Below are positions 40,500 to 51,316 of a DNA stretch of 64,000 nucleotides, piece after piece. The number at the start of each line of letters is the position of its first letter. Positions within the stretch are counted from its first letter, which is position 1. Source of the DNA: Parus major (Eukaryota > Chordata > Aves > Passeriformes > Paridae); the NCBI RefSeq assembly GCF_001522545.3, contig NC_031769.1:67806162-67870161 (forward strand), given 5' to 3'. Position numbers and translations under genes: made by a program. The notes under the pieces are model-generated. The model did not search any database. It was given only the letters and a program-made list of their open reading frames with translations, and was not told where the DNA came from.

Positions 40500-40638
40500 A
40501 GAATCACAGAGTAGTCTGAACTGGAAAGCAACTAGGAGGATCATCAAGTCCAACTCTAAAGAGAATGGTCCATACAGGAATCAAACACACAACCCTGGCA
40601 TTATTAGCCCCATGCTCTAACCAACTGAGCTAATCATG
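40500..40638 (-). mobile_element. tRNA-Ile-derived SINE with CR1 tail (TguSINE1-like)
   Basis: Read on the minus strand, the element starts with a tRNA-Ile-like head: an A box TTAGCTCAGTTGG near 40635-40623, an intact CTAATAA anticodon loop (complement of 40601-40607), and a degenerate B box (GTTTGATTCC) near 40587-40578, ending in GGACCA. It runs straight into a CR1 LINE 3' end with TTGGACTTGATGATCC and the terminal TCTGTGATTCT. This head-plus-tail structure is that of TguSINE1, a songbird SINE mobilised by CR1. It lies in GMDS sense orientation about 1.5 kb downstream of exon 4. Divergence in the B box suggests it is not recent. Family assignment is from memory of the structure. Confidence 0.88.
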
Positions 40639-40778
40639 CAATGAGACATTTGAAGAATAATCCTTCCCATAATCCATGGCAGAATCATCCAAAAATCTAC
40701 AGCAGCAGCATGAGCATCACTATTACCCTTCATGCCCTCCCAGAGCTGTGACCAAGACGCAGAGATAGGTGATGTTAG

Positions 40779-40796
40779 CATGGTACTAGTACCATG
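40779..40796. repeat. 18-bp perfect palindrome
   Basis: CATGGTACTAGTACCATG reads identically on both strands. It lies about 140 bp beyond the 5' end of the SINE, in intron 4. Confidence 0.9.
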
Positions 40797-42152
40797 TACA
40801 TTCTAGTCCCAAATTAAGTGGAACAGGCTATTCCCACAGACATTGCTATATAGTGAATCAGTTCAAGAAAAGGGAGGCTGGGACACCTAGCTGTGGACTG
40901 CAAATACCCAGCATAATTTGCTGGCTCAGATTTCAGCCTGAAAAGGAGCAGTTCAGTTATCTTCTGGACCATCTGCTGCCCCTGGATTCATATAACCCTG
41001 TTGTTACAGTGCTGTGAGCTAATAAACCAGACCCATGTTAACACAGTTAATTCAATCAGGCAAGCAAATTAAAAGCAGAATAATTCTCATTTCATGTCTG
41101 TATTCTGCTGTGTATGCTGTCAATAACTGCAGCCTTTCAGTGTGATTTCCTCTTGCTGCATTTCAAGACTTACAGTCATAGGAACAACACACCACTTTTG
41201 TGGGAAGGTTTACTTAGAAAACTAAAGTCAAACTGATTTTCAGGAGGCTTAAATGCTCCTTCACTTCTCACCTCAAGAGAAGGCAGGGAATATTATACCT
41301 TTAGAATGCTTATACATTGCACACAATAAGAACAGGACATATGACTGGCACAAAATTTATTTTAATGACAATGTTCTACCTGGACATCGGCTTCAGTTTG
41401 TAATCATGAAGTATAATTGAGGATTTTGCAAGTAAATAGTGGTCATCTGTTAGTAAACTGAGCTTTTACAGCAGTGTAGCTTAATAAACGTAAACCACAA
41501 AGTTATTGCCTCTACTATTAATTTTCCATCCTTTTGATGTAGCAGTACTTGCTAGGGTCAAATTACTAGTTTTTAATGACCGCTTTTTAATCCAGTTTCT
41601 CTAACCTGATTTTTTGTAACCAAAACCCCAAAAGCGTTGTAATACTGCAGGTAGTAACGGAGCTGTTTTCTCTGTTTGTAGGTCAATATTTCAAAGAATA
41701 TCACCTGCATGAAAACTGATATAGGAGAAGCCTTTATAGAAGTGATGAATTCTGATATATGTATTGATTTTAAACAAACCAAATAATGTTGTTTTAAGTA
41801 CTGCTTGGCCTAAGAACACTGCATAATTTCTGCACTGATCAGCAGCAAGGTCTACCGCAAAAGTTGTTTTACAAGGCAGAATAACCAGAATTTTAAACAC
41901 ATAGATTTTGTTGACAATAACAATTTAACCTCTCTTCTTCTGACATCTTAATACATATTGAATATCTAACTCATGCAGTAATTTAGCACCACAGAAACTG
42001 TGACTGTCTCAACTGAAGTCAGTGCTTACCCAATGAAATTAACAGTTGTTGAAATGGCTATAAATGCTGTGGTCTAAAATAATCAAGGTAATATACAGAC
42101 ACCAACACCACCAACACATTCACAATTCTCAGTGCTAGAGATGTTTACTCAC

Positions 42153-42262
42153 CTTGACATGGCTCTGAGCTCCCAGGTTGTAAATCTCAGAGGGTTTGAC
42201 TTCATTAATGATCTTCACCAGGCAGGTGCTGTCTGTGAGATCCCCATAGTGCAGCTTCATGT
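42153..42262 (-). CDS. GMDS: GMDS exon 4
   Basis: The exon begins with two bases that complete an Asn codon split with exon 3, then encodes [10 protein letters not shown] through LGAQSHVK, 36 whole codons, equivalent to human residues 79-115. It supplies the D86-L87 adenine-contact pair and the LGAQS segment (108-112) that lines the NADP site in extended SDR enzymes; both are intact. The acceptor is CTCTGAAG before ACATGAAG, with a rather weak pyrimidine tract. The donor is AAG followed by GTGAGTAAA, phase 0. The one replacement I see against human is Ser for Thr in VKPSEIYN. An ATG-initiated frame reaching upstream into the intron (to 42329) is not a real start: the bases before 42262 are intron and do not match GMDS. 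Confidence 0.97.
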
Positions 42263-45200
42263 CTTCAGAGTTTAAGAACACAGAGTTAATACACTTTAAT
42301 CTCGGAACAATATTGCATTCTTGGTCCATATCCTATGTCAGGTCAAGGTCTGAGTAAATATTTATCGAAAAAAGTCAAGAGATTACCAGTTAACTTGGTT
42401 TCGCTTGGTTTTATTTCTCCCCTGCTTTAACCACAAAATACATTTCCCCATAGGAGTAATGAATGGCATTTAAGATCCTTTCTTCAATAATCTTATTTAT
42501 CTAGCAACATTTATATCATTTGTTTAATAGCTTCCACTTCATTTTCCCAGGTTGTATAAATAAGTTCAATGTCAGATACAGAATTCTAGTCACAAAAACG
42601 GGGCATTTTTCAGTTTGGGTTTCCAATCACTCAAAAATGCTTTAATAACTTCTGAAGCATACATCAATGGCTTTCTTCTCTTTCCCAAAATGTTGCACAT
42701 GTTTTAGTTTCTCACTCTAATTTCACAACACAACAAAAATGTGTAAGGTATCTACTAGATGAACATTTAGATAACATTACAGTACAACCTTCTGCATTTG
42801 TTACTTTTGTTTTTCCATTTAAAAAATACAGATGCACACTGGAAGGGAATTGAAGAAAACAGTTTAACTGTCAGTGAAACATGGTTTGTGATACTATGCA
42901 TCAAAATCTCAAAATTTGTTACAGATATTATTTATCTTTTCCAGACTTCAGTTTCTTTCTAATTTGTGTATAAAAAAGTGGGTAAGAGAATGAAACCAGC
43001 TCCTGTCAAAATTTAAAGAGAAGTTGAAATGGTTTATCAAGTTGTCCTTGTTTTCAGACCCTGACCTGTCAAGAAGATACTGCAAAAGTGAAATTCACAT
43101 AACAGATCTCCTTTTTGCTCTTATTTAAAATAAAATTGAAAAACTAAACAACCACACTGCTATTTACAGATCTTTGCAAAAAGAAGTTATAACTATTGAT
43201 GACTTAGCTGTTTATGTTTACTTGTCATATTTATATAGATTTTCATTTGATGTTTATGACCTTAATATTTTTGGCCTTAAATACCAGTCTTATGTGAAAC
43301 CACAGTACATTTTTTAACTGCTGTTGAGATATGTGAACTAAGGTATTAGTTATGCGGGTTTAGATTTTTCTTTTTTTATTTTCATTTTTTTAACAGTATA
43401 AAACAGCAAGGAAATGAACAGATCATATGGTTCTTAGATGTTCAGCCCTGTACATAGCCGTAAAACATGTGCATGAGGCTCTTCAGGTTGCTAAAGTAAT
43501 ACATGATATATTCTTGAAATTTGTTTTTACATCCACATCAGTTGAAAAGGAAATTCTGAAGAGACTTCAGACCCTGAAGTCTCTTCAGGGCTGAAGCTCT
43601 GGCTATGCTAGGCAGGAAAGAGATGCCAGAGCCTGTGTTCCTCTTCTTACAGCAAAGACATGCAGTCCTGCCACGACTCCCAGGCCAGAGAGCAGTTTCA
43701 GAGCTTCCCAGGAAAGGTGGCCTGTCAGCTGCACTGACCCAGGAAACAGGGACACCAGCCCACTATTACCATCCATTTAATGCTCTCAAGGAGTGTGATT
43801 ATTTTGATTCACCATCAAATCTTCAAAGCTTCTGGTCCAAATGGCAGTTCTGAAGGAGAGCAAGGAATGAAGCTGTGTTCCCACCTGACCCATGAAAAAG
43901 ATGGCCTTCCAAGAGTGAAAAGGCTAAGCAAAAAGACTTACCAGAAATGGGGTTTATTTGGTGCACAGATTCATAAATACATATCAAATGCCAGAACCTT
44001 TGAGCTTTAGTAATATTCAATCTAAAAACCTCCTTAGCAAGCAACAGCTAGAGGGTTTGCTCTAGGATACACCTTGTCTTCCTTCCTGTGCTCCCTACTT
44101 TTTCACAGTTTTTCACAGAGAGGTTCACTGTCTATGGAGAGCACCATCTTGCAGCATGCAATTGATTCCTCATGGGAAAAGCACACATGGCAAAGATAAA
44201 ATTAGGGTTTGCTCACATCAATCACTTTTGCTTCTTTGCTTCCTCCAGTACTGCCTGGAAACCCATTGTTTTCAAACAGTTTCCATGGAGCAGCCTTTCC
44301 TGAGATTCCAAGTCCAATTCCTTCTCCTCCCATTCATATGGCTACATTCTTCAGTTAGAGGAAAATGAGATAAGAAGTGGAGAAAAAAATTAACGTCTGC
44401 TTTCTCTTTTCTTCCTTCCATTCCTTTCCTTAAATGTTTGTATATATATTTATTGTGATCTACATTGTCTTCTGAAATCACTTTTCATAACCACAAGATG
44501 GTCCTCACAATGCCCAGGTTCCTGTTTGATTTCATTTTCTTCATTCTACCTTGTGAGCCAAGAATGCAAGTCATGGGAAACAGTTCTCACATTGTTCTTG
44601 ACAGAAAAACAGGTTTCAGTATTCTTCATAAAGGTATTTTGTTCAATTCTACCCCTCTCCTAATCAGATATGTTAACAAGCACTGTACAGTAAATAGCAG
44701 CTATTCAGAGCAATACCATGTCATAAATTAAACATTTTTTAAACAAAAATTACAAAAAAAGACCAAAGGAAATCTATAAATTGCATTATATATTAAACTT
44801 GATTAAATTAGGCTCTGTTTAACCATGGTGTGAAACAGGCTTCAAAGACATGATTCTTTGGAGACACTTGTTAACAATGCTTTAAACTGAACTATTTAGG
44901 ACAGCTTGCACAACTCTACAATATAGACGCAGCATGGAGAACTGTGTGCTTGTTAAAGTGCTCAATCCTTCTGCTGAACTGGAGCTATCCAACATTTGTA
45001 CTGTTTCTCATTAAGAGATGAGTTAACTTCCTTTAGGATAAAATAAACCATTTTTTTGCCATGTGTACAATAAAGGTAATAATTTCAACTTTGCAGATTA
45101 TCATTGGTAACAGAGAATACAGTAAATTGTCAGCAAATTTCCAAGAGCAATGCCTTTCCTTCAGGTAAAGCAGGTCTTCCCTTCCTTGGGTACTGGAATT

Positions 45201-45711
45201 CAGAGGGTCCAAAGATCCATTCTTCTTGTCATCAGTAAGAACTGATCATGTCTTATTCATGCTCTCATACAGGCTGTTTCCAAACCTTCACCTCCATCAG
45301 ACATCATGGTGCTCATGAGGAAACATAAGATAACTACCTCAAAAACCCCACGTTTAATTACTTTGAAATCTCAATATTTTTAACCTCACGTAGCATTTTC
45401 CAGCCCCAGCCATTTTCTAACTGCTACTGCCCAGCTATTTCTGAATTGTGGCAGCATTTCTACACAACATAAAGTGCTTTCCTGGATCCCTCTCACATTT
45501 CTCACTTTTAAAAACACACACACAAGTGTATTGATATTTCATGCCACATCATCTTCAGAGAAAAATGGTCATTTTTATTTCTGAGATAGAGCAGCTAACT
45601 AGCAGAATGAAACTCAATTCCCTTCTTGTTCCCAAGGACCTTTCTCCACCAAATACACAGCCCAGACTAAATATAATATATACCACCTTAAATATAAAAG
45701 CCAAGTCTTAC
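42263..45711 (-). other. GMDS: GMDS intron 3 (complete, 3449 bp)
   Basis: Bounded on the minus strand by the GTAAGA donor of exon 3 and the CTGAAG acceptor of exon 4. The sequence is mostly AT-rich. A GC-richer patch of about 300 bp follows a perfect 33-bp inverted repeat at 43556-43588. No interspersed repeat family was recognised with certainty. Confidence 0.95.
43556..43588. repeat. Perfect hairpin, 15-bp arms, 3-nt loop
   Basis: CTGAAGAGACTTCAG, ACC, CTGAAGTCTCTTCAG. The arms are exact reverse complements, and each arm is itself a CTGAAG/CTTCAG inverted repeat. It lies in GMDS intron 3 at the edge of a GC-richer patch. Confidence 0.9.
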
Positions 45712-45799
45712 TTCCTTCAGTGTGAGCCTGTGGGTTCTTATAGAGATGTTCAATCCGGCCTGTATTAAAAGAACTGGACCGACGAACGATGCCATGCAC
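45712..45799 (-). CDS. GMDS: GMDS exon 3
   Basis: The minus strand encodes 29 codons plus the first base of the next, from [14 protein letters not shown] to PQAHTEG, equivalent to human residues 50-78. The RRSSS segment (R55-S58 in human numbering) is the loop after strand beta-2 that binds the NADP 2'-phosphate; it is intact. The acceptor is a pyrimidine-rich stretch ending CCCCAG before GTGCATGG. The donor is GAAGGAA followed by GTAAGACTT, leaving phase 1. The human protein has Ile where this copy has Thr (H-T-E-G instead of H-I-E-G), the only difference from human I see in the exon. No frameshift or stop is present. Reading past the donor gives only intron translation, which explains the longer open frame over this position. 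Confidence 0.97.
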
Positions 45800-46252
45800 C
45801 TGGGGATTGTACAAGGAAAAACAGAAAAGTGGTAAACATTAAGAGGAGAGTGTTCATTACCATCACTCAAAATCCTCATGTACATGGGCCTAACCCTTTC
45901 ATCAGGTAATCAGAGCTCATCCCTCTTCCTAAAGAAGGACAGTTATCCATTCACAAACATGATACTGGGAGATGAGGTCAGGTGCTGTCATATTTACTTT
46001 AGCACCATTGAGTGGTTTCCCCTTCTCCCTTGTTGACACCACTAGAAGCCCAAACATCACACCCAGTACAGAAAAAACACTGAATTGCCCCAGAGCACCA
46101 TCTCCTAGTGAGTGAGGCTTCACAACTTTACTGGAGTTGGAGAAGCAATGTGTGAATGCCAAGAAAACCACTTGGTTGTAGAGAAGTCTTTCTGGAGGCA
46201 GAGACAGGCATAGAAAAAGCAGCAGCAGGAGATGGGGCTGTGGAAAGGACAG

Positions 46253-46318
46253 AGTGGGCAGAGAGAAGAGAAGGGAAGAAAGAAGGGAGACAAGGGGAAA
46301 GAAGGGAGACAAGGCAAG
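46253..46318. repeat. Polypurine (GA-rich) tract
   Basis: About 65 bp almost entirely of A and G on the plus strand, with the unit GAAGGGAGACAAGG occurring twice. It accounts for the overlapping long open frames on both strands around 45.9-46.5 kb. In the GMDS transcript it would be a polypyrimidine tract. Confidence 0.8.
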
Positions 46319-47539
46319 GCCCAAATGTATTTTTAAAACGAGCTGTCATTCACTTTCTGGGGTGCTGAAAGAACAGCCAGAACAGTCAGTGCTGTTTTGT
46401 AGACCTCATGAGTCACTGTTCTCCAGTGGGTTACAAGAGACAGAGACAAGCCTGAGGCTGAAACCCAGGTTGGGAATTTCCTTTAACCTGCCACGATAAA
46501 TAAACTGGTGAAAAAAAACTAAACTGGTTGTGACTAACATTAAAGAAAAGACTGTCTGTGCCTAAAACATTACAGAATTTTTTCAAACATTGACTCTGTT
46601 TCCTCCTGTCCTGTAAGATAGCCCCATGATGCCTGCTGCCAGAATTCATGTTAGGTTTGATTACCAGCTACAGAAGTTGGGCTTGCACAAATGAAATCAA
46701 GCTTAATCATCTGACTGTCCTCCACCTCTCCCTGGCTTTTATTTCTGAAAGTGATCCCTTGTATGTTGATGCATCCTAGGCTTGGTTTCTTGAGGCCATC
46801 CCTTCACTCTCCCACTTGATGTTAACTTGCAAGAATATAGAATCAGGAACAGGTAGTGTTTTGGTTTAGTTTGAGGATTTTTGTTTTACACATAACACAA
46901 GCTATGGTAATTGACAAAAAAAAAAAAAAGTCTTTCATTTCATCTTAAGTCAAAAATTTAACCACATAAAGTGCACACAACTGCAGATTGAGACCAGTTT
47001 GCTGATTTAAGAATGACATTTTGGTGGCAAGATTTAGAAGAGCTCAATAACTTCATCTTTATGACTTACAGGTCAAATTTATGATGCCAATTTCCTTGCA
47101 GAAATCTCTTGTGTGTCCTGTCACATTGCTCACAACATACCACATTCTACAATTCAACCTAAACTTTCCACAACTGCATAAAACATTTGCACTTTCAGGA
47201 TCAATGAGGCACTGAGAAATGTGCCCTCCAAAAGAAATTTCCATCAAATAATGGATTTTTGAAGATAAAGTATAAAAAACTTGTAATTAAAATCTCTATG
47301 AAAATAATTCTTTATAGATTGTGTGGATAATGTATAGGGCCATCAAGTTTACAGAGAAACACTTCCAAAAAAAGACACTTTCATAACAACTTCACTTTCA
47401 CAATAACTTCACTTTTACAAATGATGCTGAAAATATTTTAAGTACTCAAACAAACTATTACTTTGCTGAGTAAAATGTCTGACTTTGCAGTTTTAATGTA
47501 ACTGATTATTCTGAAGGAAACAAACTGAGGTACTCAACA

Positions 47540-47792
47540 ACAGAGGAGGTTTAGATTAAATATTAAGAAAAAAATTATTCATGGAAAGGGTCGTCAGAAA
47601 CAAAGAAACAGTTTCAAAGAACTGAAACAAGCTGAGAAGTGGTTGAGTCACCAGCCCTGTAGGTATTTAGGAGACAAGTAGATCTGGCATTTAGGAAGAC
47701 AGTTCAGTGGTGGACTTGGCAGTGTTGGGTAAACAATTGGACAGGATGAACTTGGAGGTCATTTCAAACCTAAATTATTCTGTGATTCTTCT
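47540..47792 (+). mobile_element. CR1 LINE 3' fragment
   Basis: Plus-strand CR1 sequence: GGAGGTTTAGATTAAATATT, a diverged stretch, GTAGGTATTTAGGAGACAAG, GTGGACTTGGCAGTGTTGGG, GGATGAACTTGGAGGTCATT and a terminal TTATTCTGTGATTCT. It belongs to a CR1 subtype whose tail carries the 'dropped A-T-rich, GTGTTGGGT' version rather than the one at 9888. It lies in GMDS intron 2, antisense to the gene. The open frame at 47707-47895 is a chance frame. Confidence 0.87.
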
Positions 47793-48104
47793 AGCAAAAT
47801 TTTGGCTTAAAATTCTCATGAGGGACTTCTTGAGCACACAATTATCTATCTCTGAATTAAGCCATGCTGGAATTCATGTTTGTCTGAACGGTTGACCAAT
47901 AAGTCAAATCTTGCCATCTAAAAAGCCTGATGAAAGATTGGGCTTGCAAGAACTTTGTGTCTGCTCATGACTGTGATACAAACTTTTGACCAACGAGATG
48001 TGCTAAATGCTACCATCCCAGGACTTCAAAAGCTTCAGTAAACAGACAAATCCAGAGAGCCTGTTACATCCAGCGATAACAAAAAAACATGTGAGTCCTT
48101 CTGC

Positions 48105-48138
48105 TTTCTTTTTTCTTTTCTTTTTTTTCTTTTTCTCC
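48105..48138. repeat. Polypyrimidine (T/C) low-complexity run
   Basis: Runs of CTTTT and TTTTTTTC on the plus strand, with no purines over more than 30 bases. Simple sequence within intron 2. Confidence 0.75.
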
Positions 48139-49760
48139 CACTCCTTATTCTGGTATGCACACATAAGAGCAAGAAAACCTGCCAAATGCTTAATCCATGA
48201 CAGCAATATTACCGTAAGAAAACTGATGAAAGGTACCTTTGTCTGTGTGGGACAAGTGAAACGCAAACTCTGTGACAGGCCGAAATGTGTGCAGACTGGT
48301 TAATCTAGTCAAGAATGTATCAGTGGATTTTTCTCAACAGAGCCAGATCTTCAAGCACATTGAAGTTTTTTTTTAAAAAAAAAAGTCAAATGAAGCATCT
48401 TAATTAGGCAGGCAGTCAGTTATCATATGCATGCTTGTGTTCAGTTATTTATGAACAGAGGTTTCTAAATGGGAACACGGGGAAGCATTCCAAGAAATTG
48501 ATGGAGAACTGAAGAACAGAAGGAAAAAACTCTACCCAATTATAGTAACCTTTGTATTGTTGAAAGGGTTATGTTTCATTGGCTGTTGTCGGCTCCCAGC
48601 TTCATTGTGGACTATGGGAGAATATGTACTTTTGCCTTCAAAGCAGCAAAAGCAACCACAATAATATCTCTCATCCCCAAAGGGAATGGAGAAATAGTAA
48701 AAAATAATCAATTTACAACACTGAAAAACCAACTTCAATAAACAAATTAAACAATAAAGCAAAAAAAAAAAAGGATGGAATAAGCAAGGCAAGATTAACA
48801 TGGCACAAAAGTATGAGAAGCACAGACTGGCTGAGAAGAGACTCCTCACTAAGCTATGAAGCAGTATTACAACAGAAGTAATAAAACTCAATATTAAAAC
48901 AAGCACTAACTTTGACTAAACTCCAGAAAAATACTAAATAGAGGGGCAATTATTTTGACCAACCCCTTTTCTTCCATTATCATACATTTTAGAAGCATCT
49001 TGTATGACCAAAAAGGCAAATATTCTTTCATTTATGTCAACATCAGTACAATCCCCTCAAATCATACCATAACAATGGCAACACTGTGATTATTGCTTTG
49101 CTGGACCACAAGAAATGTGATTTTTGCCAGGGAAAATTATGCAGCAAGCAGGAATCAGACTCCCTTTATTTCAAGGAAGAAGTAAGTGAAAACCATGTGC
49201 TAAGCAATAATTAATTAATCCAAGAGAAAAGGTAGAAATTAACTGTACCAAAGTACACCATGTTTGGGGTTTGTTGTTTGGGTTTTATTTTAGGGTTTGT
49301 TTTTTCCTTTCTGAACGGAGAAAGTGAAAATGCAAGGTTTTCATTGCTGAAACATAACTGCCAAAATAAAAGGGTTTTTACTGTGGAGAGAGAGGTGGGG
49401 AAAGAGAACAAACAACAGATTCTTATTCCTTTATGTGATACATTTCATCGTAAATTATTCCCTAATTCCTTACAGTTTTGGCTCACACAGGTCACTGCTT
49501 ATCTGAGCTGGCGGGAAACATGCAAAGCAGCTATACCCCGAGGAGAAGAGGGAATCCACCAGTGGACATTAGATGATAAATAGTACAATAACCTGGCATG
49601 ATTACAGGCCATGTTGCACATTCCTCTCTGGAGTTTTGATTTGTTATCTTGGACTGGAGTGGAAAACATACACAGAGAAGGACAGAAGCAGAGGAAGCGG
49701 GCTGGAGCTGCAGCATCCAAATGACTCCATCAGCCTGCAGCCAGTCACCGAGTCACTCAC

Positions 49761-49805
49761 CTCATAGCCTTTTTCCAACAGGAACTCAGCCAAGTACGAT
49801 CCATC
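49761..49805 (-). CDS. GMDS: GMDS exon 2 (45-bp coding micro-exon)
   Basis: Read on the minus strand this encodes DGSYLAEFLLEKGYE, equivalent to human residues 35-49. The first residues (D-G) finish the Rossmann-fold GxxGxxG dinucleotide-binding loop begun in exon 1, and the rest is the first helix and the start of strand beta-2. The acceptor is a pyrimidine-rich tract ending TTCCCAG next to GATGG. The donor is GAG followed by GTGAGTGAC, a near-consensus 5' splice site. Both boundaries are phase 0, so 15 whole codons are carried. At 45 bp it is at the small end for a constitutive exon, but the in-frame junctions and match to GMDS make it secure. It is too short to stand out as an open reading frame. 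Confidence 0.97.
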
Positions 49806-51298
49806 CTGGGAAGAGTAAGATATAGGAAAATATTAGAAATACATTGAATAGGCCTGAGAGATTTGGACTGCTTAAGATCTCAAAAGAGGGAAGAAAAAAA
49901 ATGTTAGTGAGTAGAACAAGCTTATACTTTGATTTCTCCAGATTCATACACCAACCTAAAAATACTACAGGCTCTCTTTAGTTAATTTTAGACTATGAAG
50001 CAGTATATTTTAAGATGACTTGCTTACAAACTCCCATCTCTTGAATCTCTTCCCAAGTTCCATTATAAAGTGCCTGGGGACTATCTTTCCAAAATATCCT
50101 AACCACGGTCACTGAATTTGAACTATTTTGGAGATAGGGAAGGAAAAACATGTTAAAAAAAAAAATTAGCACAAGCTTGGCATTCTCTGCAAACCAATGT
50201 GCCTCTGTAGCACGTTGTCACCCTGGCATCTCCCTTGCCCAGGTGCTCCTTCTACAAGGCTTCTGAAGGCAGCAGTAATTCTGCCTTGCCTGACCTACCA
50301 AGTTCTCAAAAACATGCCTAACACACCTTATATTTAAACTACACAATAAAAGCCATTTTCAGAGTTTAAATATATATCATTGAAGGTTGAGAATTTGGGT
50401 CATTTAATGTCATATTTTTCTTTTATTTTTTCACCTTTGAAATCCTTGTCAAACTTAAATTATTAAGCTCCTCGAAAGCAAATACTTTAAAATATGTGCT
50501 AGCACATGTATTCCTGAAACAAGAGGATTCTCCTGGCATCACTATTGCCAGGATTACCAAAAACAGTAAGTCATATCACCTTTATAAATGTGTACACACC
50601 ATCAGTGTAATTTACCCCTCCAAAAAGGTTCTCACTAACCAATTCATTGATTACCCATACTCAAAGTCTGCAGTTTTCACTGATGTCTTGGTTTTTTCCC
50701 TGAATATATGAATGTATTCCAGCAGACCAAAATGACTTGCTACAAAAAGACCATAAAAACAATGAGATTACACCTATGCTTACATGCTTACAGGTTTAAA
50801 CTCTGTTACACGGATCTGCTCTGTTATAATCATGGCCAGAGACATTTAAGGACAAAACTAAATAGACATCTCTGATCATTCCATAAAAGCATGTTGCTCC
50901 AGAGAAAAAACTTTTTACCTCATATTAAGTGATTTTTTGTTAATTTTTTTTTTATTTTTTTGGCTCATAGAGAGCCTAAGAAGTATAACATACTAAACTA
51001 AGAAATTTTAGATGTTCTAGGAGGCCCTACAGGAGCAGGACTGCCAAGAGAAATTGCTTACTGCACTGATGGCAAAATCCTATGGTTGGGTATATGCAAA
51101 ACGGCACAGTACAGTGCACAAGGAGCACATTGCTCTATGTTTAAAAGAGCAGCATTAGAAAAGGAATTAATTCATAGCAAAAATGTGTAATAAAGTCTCA
51201 CACAGTCTAGAAGGCCTAGAAACCACAGTCTAGAAACCAAGAAAGTTTCAGCTTCCATCTTTCTCCCACTACATGTACACATGTGACCACAGATCTTC

Positions 51299-51316
51299 AC
51301 AGGGCTATAGCCCTGT
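51299..51316. repeat. 18-bp perfect palindrome
   Basis: ACAGGGCTATAGCCCTGT reads identically on both strands. It lies in GMDS intron 1. Confidence 0.9.

Larger units (their letters stand above)
1..42152 (-). other. GMDS: GMDS intron 4 (5' part)
   Basis: About 42 kb downstream (in gene sense) of exon 4, starting with GTGAGT at 42152. It is AT-rich and noncoding throughout. It carries four CR1 fragments, one composite SINE and one solo LTR, listed separately. Stretches 1-9887, 10056-20360, 21043-24413, 26751-38289 and 40800-42152 contain no gene I can recognise. They hold scattered homopolymer runs, A-rich tracts such as 5821-5922, a T19 run at 19703-19721, a T15 run at 30043-30057 and an A16 run at 31679-31694. 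Several low-repeat blocks may be conserved noncoding elements (see findings). Confidence 0.9.
45800..49760 (-). other. GMDS: GMDS intron 2 (complete, 3961 bp)
   Basis: Bounded on the minus strand by GTGAGT after exon 2 and a pyrimidine-rich CCCCAG before exon 3. It contains a CR1 3' fragment (about 47540-47792), a polypurine tract (46253-46318), an A15 run (46915-46929) and a polypyrimidine run near 48105-48140. The open frames on both strands at 45929-46499 arise from the purine-rich, low-stop composition and are not supported as genes. Confidence 0.95.

Noticed and set aside
40566..40638. A tRNA-Ile gene on the minus strand
   Set aside because: The A box and anticodon loop are recognisable, but the acceptor-stem halves do not pair, the B box is degenerate and the sequence runs straight into a CR1 tail, so it is a SINE head.
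42135..42329. An ATG-initiated 64-codon gene on the minus strand
   Set aside because: Only codons from 42262 to 42153 match GMDS. The start and end of the frame are intron read-through beyond clear AG and GT splice signals.
45614..45814. A 66-codon minus-strand gene
   Set aside because: The frame is GMDS exon 3 with intron translation on both sides.
45929..46324. 131-codon minus-strand frame rich in Ser/Leu/Pro
   Set aside because: It is the translation of a polypurine/polypyrimidine tract, with three overlapping frames in the same place.
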